This document shows, piece after piece, positions 34,442-43,750 of a DNA stretch of 64,000 nucleotides. The stretch is from assembly GCA_009889515.1 (NCBI GenBank), contig WUQR01000139.1:1054001-1118000 (forward strand), read 5' to 3'. Source of the DNA: Nitrososphaerota archaeon. GTDB taxonomy: Archaea; Thermoproteota; Nitrososphaeria_A; Caldarchaeales; Calditenuaceae. A program made the translations under genes and the position numbers. The notes beneath the pieces are model-generated. The model was not told where the DNA came from. It saw nothing but the letters and a program-made list of their open reading frames with translations, and made no database searches. Numbering within the stretch: the first letter of the stretch is position 1; every line of letters starts with the position of its first letter.

Positions 34442-36112
34442 TTAGCCGATGGGTAGTCCTTGTCTTATAAGCTGCGCCACGTTCTTCGCAGGCTTCCCAT
34501 ATTTCTCAAACGCTGCGGGGTAGTTCTCCCTCTCAATTATCTCCTTGTGCCGACGTGCCATGTTGTCTAGTGCTGTCTGTGGACTAATACTGCCCGCTAG
34601 TGCTGCATGTATCTCTTCTTGTACGACCGTCAGCATCTCGAAGAAGAACGGAACGTTCCAGAAGTCGACCTGGAATGCTATGGAGTCGGCATAGGCCCGG
34701 TTGTATGGTGTGAGGTTTCTGAACCACTCGGTCTGGATGATGTCCCTGATGCAGACACCGCCACCACCCTCAGCCCATTTCCGCTGATTCTGAGGCTGGA
34801 ACCAGAATTTTATGAAGGCAAGAGCCTCCTCGGCATAGTCGCTATAGGCGTTTATACACATTGGCTGTCCTCCAATTCCACTATACCTTCTGAAGATTCC
34901 ATCCTCTCCTTTGTGACCAGGTGGCGGCACTACTCTAATCACGTTGTATACTTTAGATGCCGCGGGGTCGAAGAGGCTTGGCAGGAATCCAGCCCAGTTA
35001 TAGATCATGGCCACTCTGCCAGCCTGCATCACGGCATTGGCCTCGTCGAACCATATCTCGAGGGCGTTCGGTGGTGAGTAGGGAACCAGCGAGACGTAGA
35101 ACTCGAGAGCCTGCCTCGCCCTCGGACTATTAATCCATCCCTCAACTTCTCCCGTCTCGGGGTCCCACCAATACTCTCCGTGACTGTACAGTATTGAGCC
35201 GAACGGGCAGGCGATGGCGTCGTAGGCTCTTGACATGTGTAGAGCTATTCCATAGAAGTCCTCCTCTAAACGCTTCCCGGCCAGTTCATCACCAGCCTTC
35301 CTAGTGAAATACTTGGCTATGTCGCGTATCTGGTACCAGTCGAGCTGTGCTGGGTACCAGTCTTCATAGTTTAGCGGAAGGTCATATCCGTACTGTGCCT
35401 TGAAGTTCTCCCTCTCTGTCGGGTGAGAGAATAAGTCATACCTGTAGACGAATAGCAGTACATCACCCTCATGCGCGAAGCCGACTATGTTATTGGTGTT
35501 CCCCTGGGGGTACGTCATGTAGAAGTAGACTAGAGAGGGGTCGAACCTGTTGAGTAGCTGCTGGAGTTCGGGGTCCCTCGCGATAATATCGTTTAGCCTT
35601 CGTATATGTCCACCAACATAGAACTGGCCGAGCCACTGGCTGTCAGATATCAAAAGTGTTGGCTCCTTGGACTTGGCAGCCAGTACTGTTGAAAGTCTGT
35701 CGAAAATAGCGTCCCAGGGAATCAGGTCCATCTTTACCTCTACCGCCTTCCCGATTGTGGCCTTAGACCAAGCGGGGAAGTCTTTAGCTATGAGGCCTGT
35801 GAGCCTTCCTGGCAGCCACTCCGGTGAGGCGAAAGTGATGGACAGCTCCGGCTTTATCTCGCCTACTGGTGCGGTGGCTGTTACAGTTGCTGTCTGTGTT
35901 CTAGTCACGGTCTGTGTTACTGTTTGGGCTCCGGCTCCGGGCTGCGTCACGGTCTGTGTCAGAGTCCTCGTGACCTCTCTGGCCGGCTGGGCGGAGGTCC
36001 CTGCGAGGTAGCCCGCTATTCCGCCCACAACACCGGTTACGACCGCCGCTGTAGCGACCTTAGCTCCTGTGCTTAGCGCAGCACGTCTTGAAATTTTCCC
36101 ATCCCTAGACAT
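34442..36112 (-). CDS. Tat-exported solute-binding protein of the glycerol-type importer
   Basis: The ~556-residue protein starts with a twin-arginine signal (SRRAALSTG and a hydrophobic stretch to ~35), a Thr/Val/Gln-rich linker (~45-85, likely glycosylated), then a family 1 extracellular binding fold. Its large size is like GlpV-type binding proteins. The frame extends to ATG 36139, but that codon lies in the TATA box; ATG 36112 is where a leaderless transcript would start. First gene of the importer operon. Confidence 0.88.
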   Translation of the reverse strand: MSRDGKISRRAALSTGAKVATAAVVTGVVGGIAGYLAGTSAQPAREVTRTLTQTVTQPGAGAQTVTQTVTRTQTATVTATAPVGEIKPELSITFASPEWLPGRLTGLIAKDFPAWSKATIGKAVEVKMDLIPWDAIFDRLSTVLAAKSKEPTLLISDSQWLGQFYVGGHIRRLNDIIARDPELQQLLNRFDPSLVYFYMTYPQGNTNNIVGFAHEGDVLLFVYRYDLFSHPTERENFKAQYGYDLPLNYEDWYPAQLDWYQIRDIAKYFTRKAGDELAGKRLEEDFYGIALHMSRAYDAIACPFGSILYSHGEYWWDPETGEVEGWINSPRARQALEFYVSLVPYSPPNALEIWFDEANAVMQAGRVAMIYNWAGFLPSLFDPAASKVYNVIRVVPPPGHKGEDGIFRRYSGIGGQPMCINAYSDYAEEALAFIKFWFQPQNQRKWAEGGGGVCIRDIIQTEWFRNLTPYNRAYADSIAFQVDFWNVPFFFEMLTVVQEEIHAALAGSISPQTALDNMARRHKEIIERENYPAAFEKYGKPAKNVAQLIRQGLPIG

Positions 36113-36136
36113 GCAGTATCTTTTGAATTGTACAGG

Positions 36137-36145
36137 CATATATAC
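36137..36145 (-). promoter_or_regulatory. TATA box of the importer operon
   Basis: Minus-strand GTATATATG, centred 29 bases before ATG 36112. It sets the start of the operon. Confidence 0.6.
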
Positions 36146-36354
36146 TTTGATTATGCGTTTTCAAATGGACTACTCATTTCTCAGTCGGACACTGATTAAC
36201 ACTTTGGCCAGGGGGTCGGCTCGGCTCTTCCTGCATCACGATTCAGTCTGGAGCGGCGGGGCCTCATCCCCACCCCTTATCTCTCTGGGTGGAGGTTTTA
36301 TCTCTTACTTGGGCGAGGATTTTATTGAGTTTTGAGCCGGATTTGTGGGGTAGG

Positions 36355-37269
36355 ATGGCTTTGAAGGTTGCTCTGGTAAACTTCACTTCGGGCGGGGTCA
36401 GCGGTAGCGGCAGACACGTTGCCCTGCTCAGGAAGGGGCTGGTTGAGAGTGGGGTTGCGGTCAATATTGTTGACTCCAAGAATACTTGGCATCTAAACTT
36501 TCCCATGCTTAGGGCGCCCAGCTTCACTCTCGGCAGTCTAGCTAGGACCTCCGGCGCCGATATTATCCATCTCCATAACCCAAAGCTTGCCGGCATCACG
36601 TTGACTAAACCCTCGAGATGTATCGTCACTGTTCACGGAGGGATGATCGAGTTTAGCCTCAAGTATGGGGCTCTTGGAAGGGCTTCAGCTAAGGCGATGC
36701 TTACGCTTATGCGGTTCGCCGGTGCGGTAACATCTGTCATGAAGTCTGAGGCTGAGAGGAACGGCTGGGTCTGGATTCCAAACATGACCGACCTAGATGC
36801 GATAAGAGAGATAGAGCCTGCAGGCGAGGCTGCGATACTTTTTGTGGGAAGGAATGACCCTGTCAAGAATTACCCCCTCTTCAGAAGGGTGGTGAAGAGG
36901 CTGGGGAGGAGGTATAGGGCATTCGGCATCGAGGAAGTGGTCAGCTGGGAGAGGGTGATCTCCTATATGAAGTCTGCCGAGGCTTTGATGATAACCTCGA
37001 TATGGGAAGGAATGCCTTCCGTCCTACTTGAGGCCTGGGCTTCAGGCTGCCCCGTGATAGCGCCAAAGATACCGGCATTCACGCCCTTCAAAGAAGCACT
37101 GATCCTGGCAGACCACGACCCAGATTCGTACATTAGAGCCTATCAGCAGCTTGAGACTCTTCGAGACTCAGTTACGGCGCGAGGGCTGGAGCTTGTGAAG
37201 AGATTTGACTACAGGGTTGTCACAAAACAGTATATCGACCTTTATGAGAGGGTACTCACTCTGTCCTGA
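36355..37269 (+). CDS. GT4-family glycosyltransferase
   Basis: The ~304-residue protein has the two-lobed GT-B pattern: an N-terminal GGVSGSGRHVALL glycine-rich loop, IIHLHNPK, and the C-terminal donor-site motif EGMPSVLLEAWASGCPVI (E-x7-E). It transfers a sugar from an NDP-sugar, perhaps for cell-surface glycans. The frame reaches GTG 36289, but ATG 36355 starts the Rossmann strand properly. Shorter than most GT4 enzymes (~350-400). The 215 bases upstream hold nothing recognisable except a weak TATA near 36319-36325. Confidence 0.85.
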   Translation: MALKVALVNFTSGGVSGSGRHVALLRKGLVESGVAVNIVDSKNTWHLNFPMLRAPSFTLGSLARTSGADIIHLHNPKLAGITLTKPSRCIVTVHGGMIEFSLKYGALGRASAKAMLTLMRFAGAVTSVMKSEAERNGWVWIPNMTDLDAIREIEPAGEAAILFVGRNDPVKNYPLFRRVVKRLGRRYRAFGIEEVVSWERVISYMKSAEALMITSIWEGMPSVLLEAWASGCPVIAPKIPAFTPFKEALILADHDPDSYIRAYQQLETLRDSVTARGLELVKRFDYRVVTKQYIDLYERVLTLS

Positions 37270-38491
37270 GGGCTTTTACTGGGTCTATTTGGGCTGCCCT
37301 TCTAGCCGGGTATAGTCCCGAGAGGGAGCCCACGAACACGGCGAACAGCAGCGCCTCGATTAGGAGCTGTGGCGTTATGACTGGGTTTATGGGGAGAGGT
37401 TGAAACTGGGGGCCAAATCTTAAGAAGCGTCCCGAAAATCCTGCAAACCCTATTGACAAAACCACACCTATGCCTATGCCGATGATGCCGCCTATCAGAC
37501 CCGTAAGCATGGCCTCGAAGAGGAAAGTCAACAAGACGTCGCGCCTCGTCATCCCGATAGATCTTAAAACACCTATCTCCCTAGTCCTCTCCATAACCGC
37601 CATGATCATCGTGTTCATTATCCCGAGGCCAGCCACTAGTAGGCTGACTGAGGCTATTGCGCCGAGGAATATTGTAAAGGATGCTATTATGCCTCGAACA
37701 GTCGATAATATTGAGCTGGGGCTTATGATGTTGACATTCCTACCATACATCGCTTCGAGCTCGGAGATTATGTACTCGACCAGCTCTACCTTCTCCGTGT
37801 TCACAAGTATTGCCTGATATGTTGTCACCCCTAGAAGCTTTCTGGCTGCGGGAAGGGGCATGACGACCGCTGTGTCCGCGTCGAAGAAGATGGAGGCCCC
37901 GAACTTATCGTATATCGCTGAGACCGTGTAACTTGTTGTCTTAACACCTCCCTGTGTCGGGACCACGATGGTTAGTGGTTGTCCTATGTAGAGGCGGGAG
38001 TAGGTCGCTGCAGCGGGTGGGAATGCTATCTTGTAGCCCACGCCCACTTGTGTGGCGCTGGTGGAGAGGGGTGTCTCTCCCTCGAGAATCTTGATACCAG
38101 GGAAGATTATTTGGAGGTGTATCGGGTCTATGCCGATTATCCTGCCGTTCACGGTTGTGCCGCCAACTTGAAACTCGGCAGCCATTGAGATGAAGGGCGT
38201 GACTACGGATACGCCCGGTATCCTCATTATCTTTTGGATGTCGGCATCTGTGAACTGGATGTTAGAGCCCTGGGCTGGGAATATTATTATGTTGTTTGCG
38301 CCGAGCGTCAATAGTTGGTCTGTAACGACTAGGTTTATGCCATCGCCAAGGGATAGGAGAGCAATTATGAGGCCGGCACCCACCGCGATTCCCAGAATTG
38401 TTAGAATGCTCCTGCCCCGCCTCTCCCTCAGCGCGCTGAGCGCATACCTGACCGCGTCAACCGGCCTCACTCCGCTTACGCCCCCGCACAT
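37256..38491 (-). CDS. MacB/FtsX-like ABC transporter permease
   Basis: The 411-residue protein has one N-terminal membrane helix (~25-45), a large external MacB_PCD-type domain (~50-270), and three C-terminal helices (FtsX domain) with ERTREIGVLRSIGMTRRDVLLTF. It overlaps the 638-residue accessory gene by 35 bases. Such systems export or extract lipids, peptides or proteins. Confidence 0.9.
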   Translation of the reverse strand: MCGGVSGVRPVDAVRYALSALRERRGRSILTILGIAVGAGLIIALLSLGDGINLVVTDQLLTLGANNIIIFPAQGSNIQFTDADIQKIMRIPGVSVVTPFISMAAEFQVGGTTVNGRIIGIDPIHLQIIFPGIKILEGETPLSTSATQVGVGYKIAFPPAAATYSRLYIGQPLTIVVPTQGGVKTTSYTVSAIYDKFGASIFFDADTAVVMPLPAARKLLGVTTYQAILVNTEKVELVEYIISELEAMYGRNVNIISPSSILSTVRGIIASFTIFLGAIASVSLLVAGLGIMNTMIMAVMERTREIGVLRSIGMTRRDVLLTFLFEAMLTGLIGGIIGIGIGVVLSIGFAGFSGRFLRFGPQFQPLPINPVITPQLLIEALLFAVFVGSLSGLYPARRAAQIDPVKALRTE

Positions 38492-40373
38492 AGAGATATC
38501 CAGAGGTCAACGCGGCTATGACTCCGATTGCCACGAGCGCTGGCATGACCCATCCCGGCCAGCTCTCCTGCCTCGTCTCACTCACTGGCCTCGGAATCTC
38601 AACATCGATCTGAAACGTGGTTGTATAGTTTCTGCGGAATACGTCCTTGTACTCTACTATAATCTCCCCCTTGAATCTCTGGTCCGCCGAGTTTAGTTTG
38701 AGGTTGAATGGGAGAGGAGCGTTTGGCTTTATCTCGCCTACGAAGACGCTTGACCTTGTCCCTGAGTTGCTGTTTAGGTGTATAGTGGAGAAGAGGGCGT
38801 CAGATATACCCTCGTTTATGATGTTTCCAGAGATGTAGGGTTCACCTCCTATGAAGATTACCTTGGTGTCGTAGATGCGTAGGGTGATGTATCCTTGGAC
38901 AACGAAGCCGACGGCCCTTTGCTCTGAGGCCTGCTCACCCGTCTCGCTTATGACATATGTGGCGGATACCTGTATGGATGTGGAGGTGCCCGAGAGTTCG
39001 GGCTCCGCGTAAAGCGCTAACTGGATTGTCTCAGACTGCCCTGAGCGTAGAGAGTCTATTAGCCAGTTATTGGAGCCTATGATCGTGAGCCGCGGGTTTA
39101 GTGATTGAGCGGTAATGGATATACGTCTAAGTTCGCTTTGGTGTATATTCTTGACTGTTAGCTTGACGGTTTGAGTTCTTCCTGCGACAAGTTCCGGCTC
39201 AGCCCCGATGAGGAGGTTAGGTGCCTTTGGTGGGATGTCGCCCACGGAAACTGCTATTGACGCCATCCTAGACACCCTGTTTCCAGCAGAGTCCTTGAAT
39301 GATATCTGGAGCGGTATCTGGTAGACTCCATTGGCAGCCATCTGAGCCGAGTAGACAATCGCCTCGATAACACTCCTCTGGCCTGGATCGAGACGGTCTA
39401 GACTCCAGTAGGAGGGGCCAACTAGTGAGACAGGGAGACCCGAATATTCTGCTGATACTCTGATATCGCTAACCGCGACCGAGCCGATGTTCTCTAGGAT
39501 GATGGATACGCTGTGGCTTGCCCCAGGCTCCATCCTGACTGGCTCAGCATAAATCCTGACATTCGCCTCGCTGACCGCCGGCTTCCTTACGTAGATGCTC
39601 AGAGTCGATGTGAGCTCACTGTAGAGTCCGACGGCGTTTCTATACCTCGCCCTCAGTGTCACAGGCATGACCGAGTCCCCTGATGTCTGAGACGCGTAGA
39701 CGCCTAGGACCCATTTTTCAGAACCTCCTGGGAGGAGGCTTTCAATCACCCAGGGCTGCTTGTCTATGAGCAGGCCATAGGCTGGCTGAGGCGGTGGCTG
39801 GACGAAGACCTGAATATCGGCAGCCTTCACCGACCCCACATTAGTTACCACGAGCTCCACCGGGCTTACCCTCCCCGGCTCAACCTCAGTAGTGTTAAGG
39901 CTGAATCTGAGCACAGGCCTTCCCGGAATGTTTATCTTAACAGGGATTGTCTGCGTCCTCGTCGTGTCTCCCAACACCCTATAGGTAAGAGAGAGAATCC
40001 CTTCGTAGTCCACACCAACCTCTGCTGAGCTGTCTATATTCACTATGAACGTGAGCTCGAACACGCCGCCGGGCGGGATGATTCCTGGGAAATGGGCCTC
40101 AACCTCGCTTGGATTGGAGACGCTCTGAGACCTCAGCACGCTTGGGAGCCTCAGCCTCCCAACTACCCCCGTTATGCGGTCCTCATCGAAGTCACTTCCA
40201 AGAGCTATTGTCAGGCGTACACCACTATCGCCGGGCGCCACCTCCTCCCGAACATTATTCTGCCCCCAGTATGATCCGAGGTAACGGACGTCATCCGGGC
40301 TTGCCTGAGCCATGTTTATGGGGGCTAAGAGCGCTACTAAGAGAAGTGAAACCAGTATGAGGGGTCTAAGCAC
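38457..40373 (-). CDS. Secreted, C-terminally anchored protein with tandem CARDB-like repeats
   Basis: A signal peptide (~1-24), several Ig/CARDB-like beta domains and a C-terminal membrane helix (~605-630) with a basic tail. Three repeats share VEPG.VSPVELVVTNVGSVKA / MEPGASHSVSIILENIGSVAV / VAGRTQTVKLTVKNI. The repeated opening and the following SLLPGG/RLDPGQ turn show internal duplication. Encoded between the ABC ATPase and permease, so it is probably the extracellular partner of this system. Confidence 0.82.
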   Translation of the reverse strand: MLRPLILVSLLLVALLAPINMAQASPDDVRYLGSYWGQNNVREEVAPGDSGVRLTIALGSDFDEDRITGVVGRLRLPSVLRSQSVSNPSEVEAHFPGIIPPGGVFELTFIVNIDSSAEVGVDYEGILSLTYRVLGDTTRTQTIPVKINIPGRPVLRFSLNTTEVEPGRVSPVELVVTNVGSVKAADIQVFVQPPPQPAYGLLIDKQPWVIESLLPGGSEKWVLGVYASQTSGDSVMPVTLRARYRNAVGLYSELTSTLSIYVRKPAVSEANVRIYAEPVRMEPGASHSVSIILENIGSVAVSDIRVSAEYSGLPVSLVGPSYWSLDRLDPGQRSVIEAIVYSAQMAANGVYQIPLQISFKDSAGNRVSRMASIAVSVGDIPPKAPNLLIGAEPELVAGRTQTVKLTVKNIHQSELRRISITAQSLNPRLTIIGSNNWLIDSLRSGQSETIQLALYAEPELSGTSTSIQVSATYVISETGEQASEQRAVGFVVQGYITLRIYDTKVIFIGGEPYISGNIINEGISDALFSTIHLNSNSGTRSSVFVGEIKPNAPLPFNLKLNSADQRFKGEIIVEYKDVFRRNYTTTFQIDVEIPRPVSETRQESWPGWVMPALVAIGVIAALTSGYLYVRGRKRSEAG

Positions 40374-41070
40374 GGAGAATCACCTCCGACTCGACCCGAC
40401 CATCCCTCAACCTAACTATCCTGTCACACTTCTCCGCAACTTCAGGGTTGTGCGTGACTATGACAAGCGTTGTACCGAGCGTCTTGTTGATGTTTCTAAG
40501 AATATCCATTATTACTTCGGTATTCTTGGTGTCTAGGTTTCCCGTGGGCTCGTCTGCCAGCAATATCTTCGGCCTGCCGACAAGCCCCCGCGCGATTGCG
40601 ACGCGCTGCTGCTCACCACCGCTTAGCTCGTTCGGCTTCTTATGTGCCACGTGCTCCAAGCCCACCATCCTAAGGGCTTCTAATGCAGCCGCCTGTCTGG
40701 CTTGAAGCGGTACACCTCTTACTGCGAGTGGAAGAGACACGTTCTCAAGGGAGGAGAGCCTACCAATCAGGTTGTAGGACTGGAAGACGAATCCGATTAG
40801 TTTGTTCCTGATCTCGCTCAGTTTAGAGTCATCAAGTCCTGAAGTGTCTATGCCATATAAAACGACGCGCCCCCGCGTGGGCCTGTCAAGCGTCCCTGTA
40901 ACGTGAAGTAGTGTGGATTTCCCACTTCCACTCGGACCCATAACAGAGATCATCTCACCACTCTTCACCCTAAGCGTCACCCCCCGTAGGGCCGGGTATT
41001 CTGTCTTCCCTGTCTTGTAGATCTTCCAAACATCTTCAAGAACTATGGCATAGTTTCCGTCGGGCTCCAT
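40366..41070 (-). CDS. LolD/MacB-type ABC ATPase
   Basis: The 234-residue ATPase has Walker A GPSGSGKST, signature ELSGGEQQRVAIARGL, Walker B ILLADEPTGNLDT and switch His in VTHNPEVA. It overlaps the CARDB-like gene by 8 bases and, with the FtsX-like permease, forms a three-gene ABC unit. Confidence 0.93.
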   Translation of the reverse strand: MEPDGNYAIVLEDVWKIYKTGKTEYPALRGVTLRVKSGEMISVMGPSGSGKSTLLHVTGTLDRPTRGRVVLYGIDTSGLDDSKLSEIRNKLIGFVFQSYNLIGRLSSLENVSLPLAVRGVPLQARQAAALEALRMVGLEHVAHKKPNELSGGEQQRVAIARGLVGRPKILLADEPTGNLDTKNTEVIMDILRNINKTLGTTLVIVTHNPEVAEKCDRIVRLRDGRVESEVILRA

Positions 41071-41137
41071 GCTACATGCTATGAATGCCCTAGGTCTTAT
41101 TAAATATACCAGACAACGAATACAGCGATTTTGTTTG

Positions 41138-42379
41138 TCACTGGCCGAGTCTTGCCTGCTTGAGGGCGAAGGATACTAGTTTGCTTCTTCTCACATATGC
41201 TTTGAGACCGAGTTTTAGCTTTCCTTCTAAGAGGCCTAAAGCCTCTGTGAGGCTTCCACACCTATCTGGGCGCCTCTCGAGGGCTGCGCGCACAATCTCC
41301 CTAAACCTCCAGACTCCGAGCGGTATCCAGCCCCTGTCAACCTCAAAGAATACGATCACTCCTGCCTGAACTCCAAGACGGTTCAGATGCTCGAGGATCG
41401 GTAGTCTGCAGGCATAGTACGCTCCTCCCGTGTTGTCGGCGTAGCTTGTGCGCCCCCACGTGAACTCATAGTCCGCGTAGACCTCGCCACTCTTCACCCA
41501 GCCCTCAAGCAGCTCATACATCCAGGGAGTCGGCATCAAGACAACATAGGCGGTGTTGAAGTGGGCGCTAAAACTATAGACTCGGAAATCTTCAATAATC
41601 TTGTTGCGCTTGGCACGCCTCAAAGCTATCTTGCTCAGCATGTCGTCAACAGCGGTAATGCTCCACTCGGTCGGGACCAGCGTCCTATCTATCCTCCTCC
41701 CCAGTAGACCTGAGGAGAGGAGTCTTGTGAGGTAGTATTCATCGATTCCCTGGTTTGAGAGTTTCTGGACCGCCTCGAGGGCTGGGATGTATGGGTCATT
41801 GATTACGCGGTCAACCGGCTTGGGTATTGAGGGGTTGTCGACGAGCTTGATGTACTCGACCCTTCCGGCTGGGCCGTGTGGCGCGTGTCTTACACCTAGG
41901 CCCGGGACAAATCTTAACTCTCCAGACGACATCTTCAACTCAATGTCAACTGGGCGTTGGGATGCGGATGATTCCTGCACTGCGTCGATTATCCTCGCAG
42001 GGCTTCTAGCAATGTCTACACTGACCCTTGTTCTGCCCATCAAGATGCTGAGCCTCATGTTTAGGAGCTCGTCTAGGGGAATGTGGAGCCAGGACCTCGG
42101 CGATTCTAGGACCCGCGGATCTATGTCGGCTGTTAGCATCATACCTGTGCCTGCGTAGACTCTGGGATACCCCCACTCGCCTACCAGAATCGTGGGGGGT
42201 GTTGGGCCGTAGAGGACACCCATGCTCTTAATGGATTTTAGGGCCTCCCTTATGGTGTCTCGGTAGAATGGGCATTTCATTAGGCTGCAGTTCTTCGCTA
42301 CCCCGTGGCAGACACTGCAGCTGAAGGACTCTAAGTTCTTCTCAGCGCCACCCGCCGAAGCCCAGCTCCAGTCCTCCAC
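41138..42379 (-). CDS. Nre-family archaeal DNA-repair protein
   Basis: The 413-residue protein has an N-terminal zinc-binding cluster C-x2-C-x(7)-C-x(5)-C (CSVC...CSLMKC) and the Nre core with RRIDRTLVPTEWSITAVDDMLSK and YSFSAHFNTAYVVLMPTPW. Nre proteins are archaea-specific repair factors that can bind PCNA. The C-terminal end (ALKQARLGQ) has no clear PIP box. GTG start; divergent from the ThiI gene. Confidence 0.85.
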   Translation of the reverse strand: MEDWSWASAGGAEKNLESFSCSVCHGVAKNCSLMKCPFYRDTIREALKSIKSMGVLYGPTPPTILVGEWGYPRVYAGTGMMLTADIDPRVLESPRSWLHIPLDELLNMRLSILMGRTRVSVDIARSPARIIDAVQESSASQRPVDIELKMSSGELRFVPGLGVRHAPHGPAGRVEYIKLVDNPSIPKPVDRVINDPYIPALEAVQKLSNQGIDEYYLTRLLSSGLLGRRIDRTLVPTEWSITAVDDMLSKIALRRAKRNKIIEDFRVYSFSAHFNTAYVVLMPTPWMYELLEGWVKSGEVYADYEFTWGRTSYADNTGGAYYACRLPILEHLNRLGVQAGVIVFFEVDRGWIPLGVWRFREIVRAALERRPDRCGSLTEALGLLEGKLKLGLKAYVRRSKLVSFALKQARLGQ

Positions 42380-42484
42380 CCCACCTAAGATACGCTAAAC
42401 CAGTTATTCAAGGATTCCTACTCGTGGAAAACAGTCTCCATAACTTTTAGGTTGAACCAGCCCTTCATGATTTATGGGGAGAGG

Positions 42485-43702
42485 ATGGCAGAGAGTCTGT
42501 GGAGACCTGCGATAATAGTGGCGGCCTCTGAGATAATGCTGAAGGGAGGAAACCGGCCCAGATATATGAGGCTGCTGGCCAAGAACATCGCCGACGCAGT
42601 CAGTGTACACGGGGCAAAGGTGTATCGGAAGCAGGCGAGGATAATAGTTGAGCCGAGGAGCGGTGAAGATTCTGAGGAGCTGGCACAGCGGGTAAGCAGA
42701 ATACCTGGCGTGAGGTGGGTCCGCATAGGGTATCTAGTTCCGCGGGACTACGGGCTGCTCATGCAGATAGCTGTGGAGAAGGCGAGGGAGCTTAAGCCAT
42801 CCCGCATAGCGGTTGAAGTGTCGCGGGCTGACAAGTCTTATCCGAAGACCTCGCTCGAGATTATGCGGGAGCTGGGTGAGCGTATAAGAAGTTCGAGCGG
42901 GGCGATGGTGGATTTGGAGAATCCGGAGACGGTTTTTTGGGTGAACGTGCTTGACGACGTGTTTCTCTTTGGTTGGCGTCGTATTGAGGGGGTAGGTGGG
43001 CTGCCTGTGGGCGCGTCGGGGAGGGTGCTGGCACTCCTCTCCGGAGGGCTGGACTCGCCTGTCGCGGCTTGGCTGATGATGAAGCGTGGATGCATCGTGG
43101 ACATGCTCCACATATACGCGCTACCCACACCGCAGGACGCTATATCTGATAAGATTGGTGAGCTCTTCCTCAAGCTAAGAGAGACGAGCCCCCTCTCGAG
43201 GCTCTTCCTCGCACCCTACCACCACTTCATGAGCGGCGCAATCACTGCGAAGCCAAGACTCGAGCTGGCCCTCTTCAGGAGGTTCATGCTCAGACTCGCC
43301 GAGGCCTTGAGCCTAGAGATTGGGGCGAAGGCCATTGTTACCGGAGACTCGGTGGGCCAGGTTGCTTCTCAAACCCTTGAGGCCCTCCACGCGGCCTCTT
43401 ATGGCCTACGGCTGGTAGTGCTCCGCCCGCTAGCGGGCTATGACAAGGAGGAGATTATACGCCTCTCTAAGACTCTAGGCCTCTACGAACTCTCCACACG
43501 TGACTATAAGGACTGCTGCTCGATAATATCTAAGCACCCCATACCCAGGCCCAGACTCGAGGATGTGGAGCATGAGTGGGGGAGACTGGGGCTTGACGAC
43601 GCAGTTGCCAAGACGCTTGAGGAAGTCTATGTTTTTGACGGTTCGAGCCTAGAGGCTTGGAAAAATATATCTACTGGGCGGCGGAACATATCGCAGGAAT
43701 GA
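42485..43702 (+). CDS. thiI: tRNA 4-thiouridine synthetase ThiI (archaeal, no rhodanese domain)
   Basis: Order is an N-terminal ferredoxin-like and THUMP region (SEIMLKGGNRPRYMRLL...), then a PP-loop ATPase LLSGGLDSPVAAWL (~residue 190), and KDCCSIISKHPIPRP near the end. It adenylates U8 of tRNA for sulfur insertion. No rhodanese domain is present, as in other archaea, so a separate sulfur donor is needed. The frame reaches TTG 42452; ATG 42467 and 42485 are both possible. Confidence 0.9.
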   Translation: MAESLWRPAIIVAASEIMLKGGNRPRYMRLLAKNIADAVSVHGAKVYRKQARIIVEPRSGEDSEELAQRVSRIPGVRWVRIGYLVPRDYGLLMQIAVEKARELKPSRIAVEVSRADKSYPKTSLEIMRELGERIRSSSGAMVDLENPETVFWVNVLDDVFLFGWRRIEGVGGLPVGASGRVLALLSGGLDSPVAAWLMMKRGCIVDMLHIYALPTPQDAISDKIGELFLKLRETSPLSRLFLAPYHHFMSGAITAKPRLELALFRRFMLRLAEALSLEIGAKAIVTGDSVGQVASQTLEALHAASYGLRLVVLRPLAGYDKEEIIRLSKTLGLYELSTRDYKDCCSIISKHPIPRPRLEDVEHEWGRLGLDDAVAKTLEEVYVFDGSSLEAWKNISTGRRNISQE

Positions 43703-43750
43703 TGAGATTTGTCTCACCTGAGCTGTGAAGAGACCAGCTCACCCTGACCC

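Noticed and set aside
35860-35990. Repetitive Thr/Val-coding DNA in the binding-protein gene.
   Set aside because: It is a low-complexity linker inside one protein, not a DNA repeat element or CRISPR.
42734-43173. Several overlapping minus-strand frames opposite ThiI.
   Set aside because: They are composition shadows of a well-supported gene, with Ser/Pro/Arg-rich nonsense products.
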